A stretch of 48,556 nucleotides of DNA from an uncultured Dechloromonas sp. (GCF_945957265.1 NZ_CAMFKO010000032.1:1-48556); one strand, 5' to 3'; positions 8,446-16,750 are shown, numbered from the stretch's first letter. The notes: a model not told the origin generated them from the letters alone. Numbers and translations: made by a program.

Positions 8446-9212
8446 TGCTCGATCCGCGCCCGGAAGACGTTGCCGTTGTTGTCGCGGCCGCTGGCTTCGA
8501 GGATGCCGTCGACCGCCCCGCGATGCAGCGTGAACACCGGGTTCTCGCTGACCGGCTCGTAGGTCTGCACGCGCATCAGGCGCTTGCCGGCGGCGTCGGT
8601 GAAGTTGATTTCCTCGATGTGGAAGGCCGGCGTTCCGGCGACCAGCCCGGTATCCATGGGATGGACGATGCGCAGGCGGACCCGGCCGGCATTGGGCCCC
8701 TGCGACCACTGGCGGCCGGTGACCTCGTTCAGCCGCTTCTGCCATTCCGGCGACGCGGCGGCGGCCGACGGCGCGGTGCAGCCGCCGCCCATGGTCTCCA
8801 CCCAGGTGCCGCCGACATGCCAGACGCCGTCGGCGGTACGCACGGCGGCCCGGACCGGGGTGGACTGCTGCAGCTTGACGCGGAAGCCGAGGTAGGCTGG
8901 CGCCTCCTCCGGGAAGAAGCGCAGCACCTGGACGATGGGATTGAAGTCGGCGAAGACCACCACTTCGACGATGCCCTTGAGCGCCGTGGCGTCGACGGTG
9001 ACCGGCACCTGCATCGGGTTCTCGGCGGTGGACGGCGCCGTGACCTTGACGCGCGGATCGAAGAGGACCGGGGAGCCGGCCAGGAAAACCTTCTCCATGT
9101 CGGCCCAGCGCGCCGACGCGAGCGGGTCGCCGCTTTCCTTCATGGCGGCCGCCTCGGCCGGCGACATCAGGGCCGCCAGCGCAATGGCCGCAATGGTCAG
9201 GGGATATTTCAT
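8442..9212 (-). CDS. SoxYZ-like fused carrier, quinoprotein-associated
   Basis: 256 residues: signal peptide (1-22, ending EAAA), a SoxY-like domain about 35-150 and a SoxZ-like domain about 165-256 containing the HPMDTGL segment of SoxZ. The SoxY arm is recognisable as GGGCTAPS at 142-149. The carrier Cys145 is therefore internal, at the joint of the two domains, and not at a free C-terminus (GGCGG) as in real SoxY. No other sox gene is nearby, so thiosulfate oxidation is unlikely. This fused family is known to accompany PQQ dehydrogenases, but what it carries is unknown. ATG 9212 has the ribosome site GGAGCGAGA. It is the first gene of the minus-strand operon, divergent from the dehydrogenase at 9619. 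Confidence 0.87.
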   Translation of the reverse strand: MKYPLTIAAIALAALMSPAEAAAMKESGDPLASARWADMEKVFLAGSPVLFDPRVKVTAPSTAENPMQVPVTVDATALKGIVEVVVFADFNPIVQVLRFFPEEAPAYLGFRVKLQQSTPVRAAVRTADGVWHVGGTWVETMGGGCTAPSAAAASPEWQKRLNEVTGRQWSQGPNAGRVRLRIVHPMDTGLVAGTPAFHIEEINFTDAAGKRLMRVQTYEPVSENPVFTLHRGAVDGILEASGRDNNGNVFRARIEQ

Positions 9213-9360
9213 CGTGTCTCGCTCCAATCCGCCCTGCGGGCTGTTTGCGAAACTCTTGTGCAAGCGCCGTGCCAATCCGCCAGGCATCGCGCCAAACCGC
9301 CCGGTACACGGGGTTTCGGCAGCCCGGCGCGAGACCGCCACGGCATCGCCGGCAAACGGG

Positions 9361-9399
9361 TGTGCAACTTTGGAGCAGCTGGTGACATTTGAAGCAGCA
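9361..9399 (+). promoter_or_regulatory. candidate enhancer site (two dyad repeats) for the sigma-54 activator
   Basis: Two similar units, TGTGCAACTTTGGAGCA and TGGTGACATTTGAAGCA, lie about 100-125 bases upstream of the -24/-12 element. On the other strand GCTGCT occurs twice, 19 bases apart, and the first 29 bases line up without gaps (23 of 29) with the tandem repeats upstream of the aldehyde dehydrogenase. Distance and phasing suit binding of the AcoR-type activator. The activator assignment is inference. Confidence 0.5.
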
Positions 9400-9485
9400 C
9401 ATCAAGACACAAGTGTTCAACCCGCCGGGCCGGGGATTCAGCCGCGCATCCGCGCCAAACGGGCGATCCCGGCGACAACGGAGGC

Positions 9486-9503
9486 TTGGCACAGGCCTTG
9501 CAA
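9486..9503 (+). promoter_or_regulatory. sigma-54 promoter of the lanthanide-type dehydrogenase
   Basis: TTGGCACAGGCCTTGCAA matches the -24/-12 consensus TGGCAC-N5-TTGCA without a mismatch. The GG (9488-9489) and GC (9500-9501) are 10 bases apart as required. Predicted start near 9513, about 105 bases before the ATG. Confidence 0.75.
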
Positions 9504-9618
9504 ACACCCATCCCGCCAGTGCGCCGATTCAGGGAAAGGAAGGCGGCACGCCGGCGGGACTCTCCGACCACCCGGAAACGGCTGGCCGGAACCAATTGGA
9601 TAACCAAGGAGACAATCC

Positions 9619-11394
9619 ATGCACAGACATACCCCCTTCAAGCGGAGCACCATCGCCCTGCTCGCCGCTGCCTTGCTGGCGGGCGGTCAGGCGTCCGCCG
9701 TCGTCACCGACGCGGACATCCTGAACGATGCGACCACCAAAGGCGACGTCGTCAGCTTCGGCCTCGGGACCCAGGGCCAGCGCTACAGCACGAGCACCCA
9801 GATCAACACCAAGTCGGTGAAGAACCTGGTACCGGCCTGGTCGATGTCCTTCGGCGGCGAGAAGCAGCGCGGCCAGGAATCGCAGCCGGTGATCCACAAC
9901 GGCAAGATGTTCGTCACCGCCTCCTACAGCCGCCTGTTCGCCATGGACGCCAAGACCGGCAAGAAGCTGTGGAAGTACGAGCACCGCCTGCCGGACGGCA
10001 TCATGCCCTGCTGCGACGTGATCAACCGCGGCGCCGCCCTGTACGACAACCTGGTCATCTTCGCCACGCTGGACGCCCAGCTGGTCGCCCTGAACCAGGA
10101 CACCGGCAAGGTCGTCTGGAAGGAAAAGCTTGAAGACTACGCCGCCGGCTACTCCGCCACGGCCGCCCCGATCATCGCCAAGGGCAAGCTGATCACCGGC
10201 GTCTCCGGCGGCGAATTCGGCGTCGTCGGCCGCATCGATGCGCGCGACCCGAAGACCGGCAAGCTGATCTGGACCCGCCCGACCGTCGAAGGCCACATGG
10301 GCTACGCCTGGAAGGACGGCGAAAAGGTCGAGAACGGCATCTCCGGCACGACCAACGCGACGTGGACCGGCGACCTGTGGAAGACCGGCGGCGCGGCGAC
10401 CTGGAACGGCGCCACCTACGATCCGGAAACCAACCTGATCTTCGCCGGCACCGGCAACCCGGCCCCGTGGAACAGCCACCTGCGCCCGGGCGACAACCTA
10501 TTCTCGTCCTCCACCGTGGCCATCGACGCCGACACCGGCAAGATCGCCTGGCACTACCAGAACACCCCGCACGACGGCTGGGACTTCGACGGCGTGAACG
10601 AATTCGTCTCCTTCGACTACAAGGATCCGAAGACGGGCAAGATCATCAAGGCCGGCGGCAAGGCCGACCGCAACGGGTTCTTCTTCGTCAACGACCGCAC
10701 CAACGGCAAGCTGCTCAACGCCTTCCCCTTCGTCAAGAAGATCACCTGGGCCACCGGCTTCAACCTCGAAACCGGCCGCCCGAACTACACGGCCGACGGC
10801 CGCCCGGGCAACCCGGCTGACGAAGCCGACGGCAAGAAGGGCAAGGTCGTCTTCTCAGCCCCGTCCTTCCTCGGCGGCAAGAACCAGCAGCAGATGGCCT
10901 ACAGCCCGCAGACCGGCCTGTTCTACGTGCCGGCCAACGAGTGGTCGATGGACATCTGGAACGAACCGGTCGCCTACAAGAAGGGCGCCGCCTACCTCGG
11001 CGCCGGCTTCACCATCAAGGCCATCCACGACGACCATATCGGCGTGCTGCGCGCCGTCGATCCCGCCACCGGCAAGATCGTCTGGGAAAACAAGAACTAC
11101 GCCCCGCTCTGGGGTGGCGTGCTGACCACCGCCGGCGGCCTGATCTTCTACGGCACCCCGGAAGGCTTCCTCAAGGGCGTCGACGCCAAGACCGGCAAGG
11201 AACTGTGGTCCTTCCAGACCGGCACCGGCATCGTCGCACCGCCGGTCAGCTGGGAACAGGATGGCGAGCAGATGATCGCCGTCACCACCGGCTGGGGCGG
11301 CGCCGTGCCGCTGTGGGGCGGCGACGTCGCCAAGCGCGTGAACTACCTCGAACAGGGCGGTTCCGTGTGGGTGTTCAAGCTGCACAAGGGCTAA
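9619..11394 (+). CDS. PQQ-dependent alcohol dehydrogenase, lanthanide type (PedH-like)
   Basis: 591 residues: signal peptide (about 1-27), eight-bladed quinoprotein propeller. It oxidises primary alcohols such as ethanol in the periplasm and hands electrons to cytochrome c. Visible features: vicinal disulfide Cys131-Cys132 (MPCCDV), metal ligands Glu199 (GGEFG) and Asn280 (GTGN), catalytic Asp322 and, two residues on, Asp324 in WDFDGVN. That second Asp coordinates lanthanides in XoxF and PedH; calcium enzymes have Ala or Ser there. Tryptophan-docking repeats (TGKLIW, TGKIVWE, TGKELW) recur. ATG 9619 has AAGGAGA seven bases upstream. It sits alone behind a sigma-54 promoter and ends at a strong terminator. 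The ethanol-like substrate is inferred from closeness to ExaA-type enzymes and from neighbours. Confidence 0.9.
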   Translation: MHRHTPFKRSTIALLAAALLAGGQASAVVTDADILNDATTKGDVVSFGLGTQGQRYSTSTQINTKSVKNLVPAWSMSFGGEKQRGQESQPVIHNGKMFVTASYSRLFAMDAKTGKKLWKYEHRLPDGIMPCCDVINRGAALYDNLVIFATLDAQLVALNQDTGKVVWKEKLEDYAAGYSATAAPIIAKGKLITGVSGGEFGVVGRIDARDPKTGKLIWTRPTVEGHMGYAWKDGEKVENGISGTTNATWTGDLWKTGGAATWNGATYDPETNLIFAGTGNPAPWNSHLRPGDNLFSSSTVAIDADTGKIAWHYQNTPHDGWDFDGVNEFVSFDYKDPKTGKIIKAGGKADRNGFFFVNDRTNGKLLNAFPFVKKITWATGFNLETGRPNYTADGRPGNPADEADGKKGKVVFSAPSFLGGKNQQQMAYSPQTGLFYVPANEWSMDIWNEPVAYKKGAAYLGAGFTIKAIHDDHIGVLRAVDPATGKIVWENKNYAPLWGGVLTTAGGLIFYGTPEGFLKGVDAKTGKELWSFQTGTGIVAPPVSWEQDGEQMIAVTTGWGGAVPLWGGDVAKRVNYLEQGGSVWVFKLHKG

Positions 11395-11431
11395 ACGGTC
11401 TCTCCCCGGGGCGGCTCGCCGCCCCACCCCA

Positions 11432-11467
11432 ACGGCCCGTCTGCTTCGGCAGGCGGGCCGTTTTTTT
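11432..11467 (+). terminator. rho-independent terminator after the dehydrogenase
   Basis: A long GC stem (ACGGCCCG...CTGC / GCAG...CGGGCCGT) with a TTCG loop is followed by seven T. It lies 37 bases past the stop and just before the convergent cytochrome gene. Confidence 0.9.
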
Positions 11468-11483
11468 GCGTTGACCGCCAGTC

Positions 11484-11957
11484 TCACGGTTTGCCCGCGG
11501 CCTGGCGCTCGACAAACAACTGGATGGCCCAGGCCAGCTCTTGCGGCAACACGCCTTCCCACGGCGGCATGTGGGTGACGCCGACGATGACCTTGCCGTG
11601 GCGCACGGTTTTCGCGAAATAGGCGTCGTTGTCGCGCAGGCACCAGGCCTTGAGTTCGTCATCTTCGATGCGCCGGCAACTGCGGTTCAGGTTGCGCAGG
11701 TCGGGAGCCGGGGCGGCATTGGTGCTGGCGTCACGGCCGTGGCAGCGGGCGCAGGCCTGGTTGTAGGCGTCGCGGCCGATGGCCAGGGCTTCGTCGGCGA
11801 CCGGCCGGGCGCGGTAGGGGTTGGCCGCCAGCCATGAGCTGCCGAGCGCAGGCAGGCGGCCGGCATCGACCGTGGGGGCGAGCGCGACCTCGCCGGCGAA
11901 CAGCGGGTTGGCGACAAGAACAAGCAGGCAGGCGGCGAGTTTCGTGAGTGGGCGCAT
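11484..11957 (-). CDS. periplasmic cytochrome c, PedF/c550-like
   Basis: 157 residues with a signal peptide (1-21). One haem site CARCH at 69-73 and a likely Met130 ligand in THMPPWEG. The NPYR, IG-DAYNQACARCHG and LPQELAWAIQLF segments match the c550/PedF family, partner of PQQ ethanol dehydrogenases. Unlike the second PedF at 30085 it has two extra cysteines (Cys94, Cys106) that could form a disulfide. Its ATG shares one base with the stop of the pentapeptide-repeat gene (TAATG), so the two are coupled, and both follow the calcium-type dehydrogenase on the same strand. Likely the electron acceptor of that enzyme. Confidence 0.85.
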   Translation of the reverse strand: MRPLTKLAACLLVLVANPLFAGEVALAPTVDAGRLPALGSSWLAANPYRARPVADEALAIGRDAYNQACARCHGRDASTNAAPAPDLRNLNRSCRRIEDDELKAWCLRDNDAYFAKTVRHGKVIVGVTHMPPWEGVLPQELAWAIQLFVERQAAGKP

Positions 11958-12529
11958 TACCAGTCCTTGGGGTCCGGGCAGCCGGTGCAGCCCTCGAAAT
12001 CCGCCTCCTGGAAGACGGCAAAGCGGCGGAAGGTGCCACTCAGGTCGGCACCGCGCAGGTTGACGGTAAACATCTTGGCTTCCTGCAGGTTGGCGTTGGT
12101 CAGGCGGGCGCCGCGGAACCAGGCGAAGTTGGCCTTGGCCGCCTCCAGATTGGCGGCGCTCAGGTCGGCATCGCTGAAATCGGCCCTGAACAGGCGTGCG
12201 AACTCGAGGTCGGCGCCGACCAGCCGGGCGCGCCGGAAGGTGGCCGTCGGCGCGGCGGCCTTGTTGAGTTTGGCGGCCGTCAGATCGGCCCCGTCGAAGT
12301 TGGCGCCGGCCAGGTTGGCGCCGGTCAGGTTGGCGCGCGCCAGATTGGCCCCGGCGAAGTCGGCGCCGGCCAGATTCCTGCCGGCCAGATTGGCGTGGCG
12401 CAGGTCGGCCCCGCGGCATTGGGCGTGCGGCCAGATGGCGCAGCCGTTGATGACCGGGGGGTCGGCGCTTTCCTGCGCCAGGGCGGTCGACAGGCGAAGC
12501 AAGAGGGTGACGACGAGCAGAAGACGCAT
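11957..12529 (-). CDS. secreted pentapeptide-repeat protein
   Basis: 190 residues: signal peptide (1-19, ending STALA), a region with two cysteines (GCAIWPHAQC), then a run of A(D/N)LxxANL units from about residue 42 to 165 that should form a right-handed quadrilateral beta-helix, and a C-terminal CTGCPDPKDW tail with two more cysteines. Most pentapeptide proteins are cytoplasmic; export and the cysteine caps are uncommon. It lies between the calcium-type PQQ dehydrogenase (128 bases upstream) and the cytochrome c that overlaps it by one base. A structural or assembly role for that enzyme-cytochrome pair is possible, but no function is known. Confidence 0.85.
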   Translation of the reverse strand: MRLLLVVTLLLRLSTALAQESADPPVINGCAIWPHAQCRGADLRHANLAGRNLAGADFAGANLARANLTGANLAGANFDGADLTAAKLNKAAAPTATFRRARLVGADLEFARLFRADFSDADLSAANLEAAKANFAWFRGARLTNANLQEAKMFTVNLRGADLSGTFRRFAVFQEADFEGCTGCPDPKDW

Positions 12530-12657
12530 CGCATGCAGCTCCCGAGTGAGAGTGACGTCTTGGGCGAACGGAGTGACGGGGCCGGTGTCCATGCCGCACC
12601 GGCCCCGCCGCGACAACGCCGGGAGCGGGGAAAGGTCGCTCGCGGCGCGGGGGAGAC

Positions 12658-14529
12658 TTACTTCTTCGCCATCTTCGGCAGCTTGAACACCCACATCGAG
12701 CCACCCTGGGTGACCTGCTTGGTCAGGTCGGCCATGTCGCCGCCCCACAGCGGCACGGCGCCGCCATAGCCGGACTGGATGCCGAGGTACTGCTCGCCGT
12801 CCATCTCCCAGGTGATGGGCACGGAAACCACGCCGGAACCGGTCTGGAACTTCCACAGTTCCTTGCCGTTCTTCGCGTCGAAGGCCTTGACGTAGCCGTC
12901 CGAGGTGCCGGTGAACACCAGGCCGCCGGCGGTGGTCAGGGTGCCGGCCCAGAGCGGGAACTTCTCCTTGTGCTCCCAGGCGATCTTGCCGGTCTTCGGA
13001 TCGATGGCGCGCAGTGTGCCGACGTGGTCGTCGAACAGGCGCTTGATGCGGAAGCCCTGGCCGAGATAGGCGGAACCGGCCTTGTAGGTCAGTTTTTCGG
13101 TCCAGTAGTCCATCGCCCAGTGGTTGGCCGGGATGTAGAACAGCTCGGTCTGCGGGCTGTAGCTCATCGGCATCCAGTTGGTGCCGCCGAGGAAAGGCGG
13201 CGAGACGAAGATGGAATCGCCCTTTTCGGCGCCCTCCTTCGGCTTCGGCGGATGCTGCCCGTCGACGATCATCGGCTTGCCGGTCTTGAGGTCGAAGCCC
13301 TTGGCCCAGGTGATGCCTTCGACGAACGGCCAGGCGCCGATCAGCGAGGTCGGCTTGTTCGGGTAGCCGGCGCCGTTGGTCAGTTTCTCCCGGTCGGTGA
13401 CGAAGAAGAAGCCGTTGCGGTCGGCGTGCGCCGAGGCCTTGACCAGCCTGCCGGTCTTCGGGTCCTTGTATTCGAAGAGGACGACCGAGTTGTTGCCGGA
13501 GAAGTCCCAGGCGTCGTTCGGGGTGTGCTGGAAGAAGCCCTTGAGCTCGCCGGTGCTGGCATCGACATAGGCCTGGCCGGAGGTGAACAGGCTGTCCCAG
13601 TTGCGCGGATCGTCGCCTTCGGCGGTGCGGTGCCAGGTGTTCCACGGCGCCGGGTTGCCGGAGCCGATGACCACCATGTTGCGGTCCACGTCGTAGCTGG
13701 CGGTCTGCCACGGGGCGCCGCCGCCGTGCTGCCAGGCCTCGACCAGCTGGCCATCCTTGTCGCGCGGCCAGGACGGCGCCTTGGGGTCGCCGGTGGTCGT
13801 GCTCTCCTTGCCGTTCAGGCGGCCCATGTGGCCTTCGACCATCGGCCGCGCCCAGACTTCCTCGCCGGTATCGGGATCGCGGGCGAACAGCCAGCCGACG
13901 ACGCCGAATTCGTCGCCCGACGAGCCGTGCACCAGCAGCACCTTGCCGCTCTTCTGGTCCTTCACGACGAAGGGCGCGCCGGTCATCGTGTAGCCGACCT
14001 TGTGGTCGCCGAATTTCTTTTTCCAGACGACCTTGCCGGTGTCCTTGTTGAGCGCGACGATGCTGGCATCGAGCGTGCCGAAGTAGACCTTGTCGCCGTA
14101 GATCGCGGCGCCCCGATTAACCACGTCGCAGCAGGGCCGGATGTCGTCCGGCAGACGCCCCTCGTATTCCCACAGGCGCTTGCCGCTGCGGGCATCGATG
14201 GCGAACAGGCGGGAGTACGACGCGGTGACGTAGATCACGCCGTCGTGCACCAGCGCCTGCGCCTCCTGGCCGCGCTGCTTTTCGCCGCCGAAGGAGAAGC
14301 TCCAGGCCGGGACCAGGTTGTCGACGTTCTTCGTATTGACCTTGGCCAGCGTGCTGTGGCGCTGCGCCTTGAGGCCCAGACCGTAGGAGAGCACGTCCTG
14401 CGGCGTCTTGTCGTCGTTGAGGATGTCCTCCCAGCTCACCGTTTTACCGGCCAGCGCGGGGGTGCAGACCGTCGCCGCGACCAGGGCGGCGAGCAGCGTC
14501 AGGCGGGAGGGGCAGTGCGTATTTTTCAT
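12658..14529 (-). CDS. exaA: PQQ-dependent ethanol dehydrogenase, calcium type (ExaA/PedE-like)
   Basis: 623 residues with a signal peptide (about 1-28) and the quinoprotein propeller fold. Oxidises ethanol and other primary alcohols in the periplasm. Vicinal Cys133-Cys134 (RPCCDV), Glu ligand in GDEFG (near 207), Asn in GSGN (near 292) and catalytic Asp342 are present. The residue two after it is Ser344 (WDFSGNN), so there is no lanthanide Asp and calcium is expected, as in ExaA. It has an insertion of about 25 residues near 240-265 (KESTTTGDPKAPSW...) that the lanthanide-type enzyme lacks. ATG 14529 follows AGGAAG. The secreted pentapeptide protein and cytochrome c follow on the same strand, and a two-component pair diverges upstream. 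Confidence 0.9.
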   Translation of the reverse strand: MKNTHCPSRLTLLAALVAATVCTPALAGKTVSWEDILNDDKTPQDVLSYGLGLKAQRHSTLAKVNTKNVDNLVPAWSFSFGGEKQRGQEAQALVHDGVIYVTASYSRLFAIDARSGKRLWEYEGRLPDDIRPCCDVVNRGAAIYGDKVYFGTLDASIVALNKDTGKVVWKKKFGDHKVGYTMTGAPFVVKDQKSGKVLLVHGSSGDEFGVVGWLFARDPDTGEEVWARPMVEGHMGRLNGKESTTTGDPKAPSWPRDKDGQLVEAWQHGGGAPWQTASYDVDRNMVVIGSGNPAPWNTWHRTAEGDDPRNWDSLFTSGQAYVDASTGELKGFFQHTPNDAWDFSGNNSVVLFEYKDPKTGRLVKASAHADRNGFFFVTDREKLTNGAGYPNKPTSLIGAWPFVEGITWAKGFDLKTGKPMIVDGQHPPKPKEGAEKGDSIFVSPPFLGGTNWMPMSYSPQTELFYIPANHWAMDYWTEKLTYKAGSAYLGQGFRIKRLFDDHVGTLRAIDPKTGKIAWEHKEKFPLWAGTLTTAGGLVFTGTSDGYVKAFDAKNGKELWKFQTGSGVVSVPITWEMDGEQYLGIQSGYGGAVPLWGGDMADLTKQVTQGGSMWVFKLPKMAKK

Positions 14530-14743
14530 GTTCTTCCTTGTCTCCGGATAGGTGTTCGTATCGTCCCCGTGGGGGCTGCCCGCTTTTGCCGGCAGGTGAG
14601 GCCAGTCTAGGAGGGCGCCCGCTGCTTCGTCCCGGGAGACGATCCCCCGCCAACCGGGAAAAATTCCCGGACTTCGGCGACAAGCCCGGAACGCAGGTAC
14701 GGAACCTGCAATGCCTTGCCCAAACAACCGATGAGGAGACCCC
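14530..14743. promoter_or_regulatory. divergent control region with inverted repeats
   Basis: 214 bases between the calcium-type dehydrogenase and the kinase at 14744. It contains a perfect inverted repeat CCGGGAAAAATTCCCGG at 14654-14670 and a second, smaller one, CGTCCCGGGAGACG, at about 14628-14641. These are natural operator candidates for the neighbouring NarL-type regulator. A related but imperfect CGGGAAAATTCGG lies at about 30621 near pedF. Confidence 0.45.
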
Positions 14744-16027
14744 ATGGATCTGCGTCGCCGCCTGCTCGGCTGGCTCGGCCTGTTGCTCGGCGGCCTGCTG
14801 GCGATGACCCTGATCGTCCAGCTGCACTCCCTGCGCGCCGACATCGGGGCGGAGGTCGCCGCGTCGTCGCGCCTGGTCGAGGTGCTGCTCGCCGCCGACG
14901 GCGCCGCGCCCGACCTGCCGCAACGCCTGGCCGACGCCGACCTGCGGCATCTCAGCATGCGCAGCGTCGATACGCCGGCCGTGCCGGAAGCCCCGCCGCT
15001 CCTGGCGCGCCTCGGCCTGGTCCCGGAGAGCGGCGCCGGGCACGAGATACGCGTCGGCGCGCACCGCCTGATCATCGCCCCCAACCCGGCCTCCGAAATC
15101 GAGGAGCGACTGGGGGACACTGTTCGATTATTGATCACCCTGTTGCTCTATTCTGGAGCAACCCTGCTCGCCGTGTGGTGGGCCGCCGACCGCGCCCTGT
15201 CGCCGGTGCGCGCACTGGAAGACGGCCTGCACCGCCTGGCCCGAGGCGAATCCGACCCGGCACTGCCCTCCTTCGCCCTGCGGGAATTCCGCCGGGTGGC
15301 CGGCGCCATCGAGCGGCTGGCCGCGGCCCTGGGCGAGGCGCGCGCCGCCCAGCGCGCCCTCGCCCGCCAGCTGATCGCGGTTCAGGAGGAGGAGCGCCGC
15401 GCACTGGCGCGCGACCTGCACGACGAGATGGGGCAGACGCTGACCGCCATCAACGCCACCGCCGCCCACCTCGAACGCCATGCCGCCCGCCTCGACGCGA
15501 CGGCGGTCGCCGAATGCGCGGCCGACCTGCGGCGCGACATTCGCCGCAGCGGCGAGCAGTTGCGGGCCATGCTCAAGACCTTGCGCCCGCACGGCCTGGA
15601 CGCCTCGGGGCTGGCCGCCATGTTGCGGGAATTGCTGGACAGCTGGCGGAATCGCGAAACCGGCATCGAATTTGCAGTGGAACTCCCTGCGCACTGGCCG
15701 GCAGTCGATGAGACGACGGCACTGACGCTTTACCGGATATTGCAGGAGGCGCTGACCAACGTCGTCCGCCACAGCGGCGCCCGCCATTGCACGGTCCGCA
15801 TCGTCGCCGATACCGGCTGCTTGCGGCTGAGCATCGAGGACGACGGCGACGGATTGCCGCAAACGGGCCCGGCCCGGCGGGGCGGCCTGCTCGGCATGGC
15901 CGAGCGGCTGGAAATGGCCGGCGGACGGTTGCAACTGGACAGCCTGCCGGGCCGCGGCCTCAGGCTGTCGGCCGAACTGCCGGCGATGGCCGGAACGGCG
16001 AACGGAAGGGAAGGAGAGAGGGAATGA
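14744..16027 (+). CDS. NarX-type sensor histidine kinase
   Basis: 427 residues. Membrane segments about 8-28 and 127-147 flank a roughly 100-residue periplasmic domain; a HAMP-like linker follows to about 205. The HisKA_3 helix has phospho-acceptor His226 (RRALARDLHDEMGQT) and the HATPase domain shows LQEALTNVVRHSG, DDGDGLP and GGLLGMAERLE. ATG 14744 has GAGGAGA just upstream. Its TGA overlaps the ATG of the regulator (ATGA). Divergent from the ExaA-like gene, it resembles in position the two-component systems that turn on PQQ ethanol oxidation in pseudomonads (ExaDE or PedS/PedR), and probably controls the calcium enzyme. Sensor ligand unknown. Confidence 0.88.
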   Translation: MDLRRRLLGWLGLLLGGLLAMTLIVQLHSLRADIGAEVAASSRLVEVLLAADGAAPDLPQRLADADLRHLSMRSVDTPAVPEAPPLLARLGLVPESGAGHEIRVGAHRLIIAPNPASEIEERLGDTVRLLITLLLYSGATLLAVWWAADRALSPVRALEDGLHRLARGESDPALPSFALREFRRVAGAIERLAAALGEARAAQRALARQLIAVQEEERRALARDLHDEMGQTLTAINATAAHLERHAARLDATAVAECAADLRRDIRRSGEQLRAMLKTLRPHGLDASGLAAMLRELLDSWRNRETGIEFAVELPAHWPAVDETTALTLYRILQEALTNVVRHSGARHCTVRIVADTGCLRLSIEDDGDGLPQTGPARRGGLLGMAERLEMAGGRLQLDSLPGRGLRLSAELPAMAGTANGREGERE

Positions 16028-16671
16028 CACGCATCGTATTGATCGACGACCACGCCGTGGTCCGTACCGGCTATCGCCGCCTGTTGTCGGCGGAACCCGG
16101 TTTCGAGGTGGTCGGCGAAGCATCCGGCGCCGACGAAGCCAACGCGCTGGTCATCCGCAGCCTGCCGGATGTCGCGCTGGTCGACCTGAGCCTCAAGGGC
16201 AGCAGCGGCATCGAGGCGATCCGCGGCATGCTCGCCCGCCTCCCCGGCCTGCGCATCCTGGTGCTCTCCATGCACGACAGCGCCGGCCACGTCACCCAAG
16301 CCCTGAAAAGCGGCGCCCACGGCTACCTGACCAAGTATTGCGAGCCAGACGAGGTGATCGACGCCATACGCCGCGTCGCCGCCGGCCGCCGCGCCTTCTC
16401 GGCCGACATTGCCGACATCCTGGCCGGCGAGGCCGTCGATGGCGAGACCCCGCTGCACCAGCTGACCCCGCGCGAGTTCGAGGTGCTGCGCCTGCTCGCC
16501 CACGGCGAGACGGCCAGCGACATCGCCGACGCCATGCACCTCAGCCCGAAAACCATCTTCAACTACCTCTCGCTGATCCGCCAGAAGCTCGACGCGGACA
16601 GCGACTTCAAGCTGCTTCACTTTGCCGCCCGCCACGGCCTGGTGGAAATGCACCGCCCCGTCGGCGCCTGA
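16024..16671 (+). CDS. NarL/FixJ-type response regulator
   Basis: 215 residues. Receiver with DDH at 8-10, phospho-acceptor Asp54 in VALVDLSL and Lys in YLTKYCEPDE; LuxR-type DNA-binding domain starting LTPREFEVL with SPKTIFNYLSLIRQKL as recognition part. It overlaps the upstream kinase by 4 bases and is its partner. It differs clearly in sequence from the regulator at 2465, so the island holds two separate NarX/NarL systems. Likely target is the dehydrogenase gene divergent from its kinase, through the inverted repeats near 14654; this is inference. Confidence 0.9.
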   Translation: MTRIVLIDDHAVVRTGYRRLLSAEPGFEVVGEASGADEANALVIRSLPDVALVDLSLKGSSGIEAIRGMLARLPGLRILVLSMHDSAGHVTQALKSGAHGYLTKYCEPDEVIDAIRRVAAGRRAFSADIADILAGEAVDGETPLHQLTPREFEVLRLLAHGETASDIADAMHLSPKTIFNYLSLIRQKLDADSDFKLLHFAARHGLVEMHRPVGA

Positions 16672-16750
16672 CCGCCGGAAACCCGCCATCCGTCCGGCGT
16701 CGCACCCGACGCAGGAAAACCCTCACCCAATCCAAACCGGAGACCCGCCC

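Larger units (their letters stand above)
9213..9618. promoter_or_regulatory. divergent regulatory region, SoxYZ-like operon and lanthanide-type dehydrogenase
   Basis: 406 bases with no credible gene. It holds the promoter of the leftward SoxYZ-to-receptor operon (not pinpointed) and the rightward sigma-54 promoter and dyad repeats described separately. From the predicted start site near 9513 the dehydrogenase message would have a leader of about 105 bases, long enough for a structured element, though none was recognised. Confidence 0.6.

Noticed and set aside
8442..9212. Thiosulfate oxidation (Sox) locus
   Set aside because: The SoxYZ-like gene is a single fused protein with an internal carrier Cys, and no soxXA, soxB or soxCD genes are present.
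14707..14722. Possible sigma-54 promoter on the minus strand for the calcium-type dehydrogenase (TGGGCAAGGCATTGCA)
   Set aside because: GG and GC are 10 bases apart, but the -24 half departs from TGGCAC at three positions, and the proposed operators would lie downstream of it.
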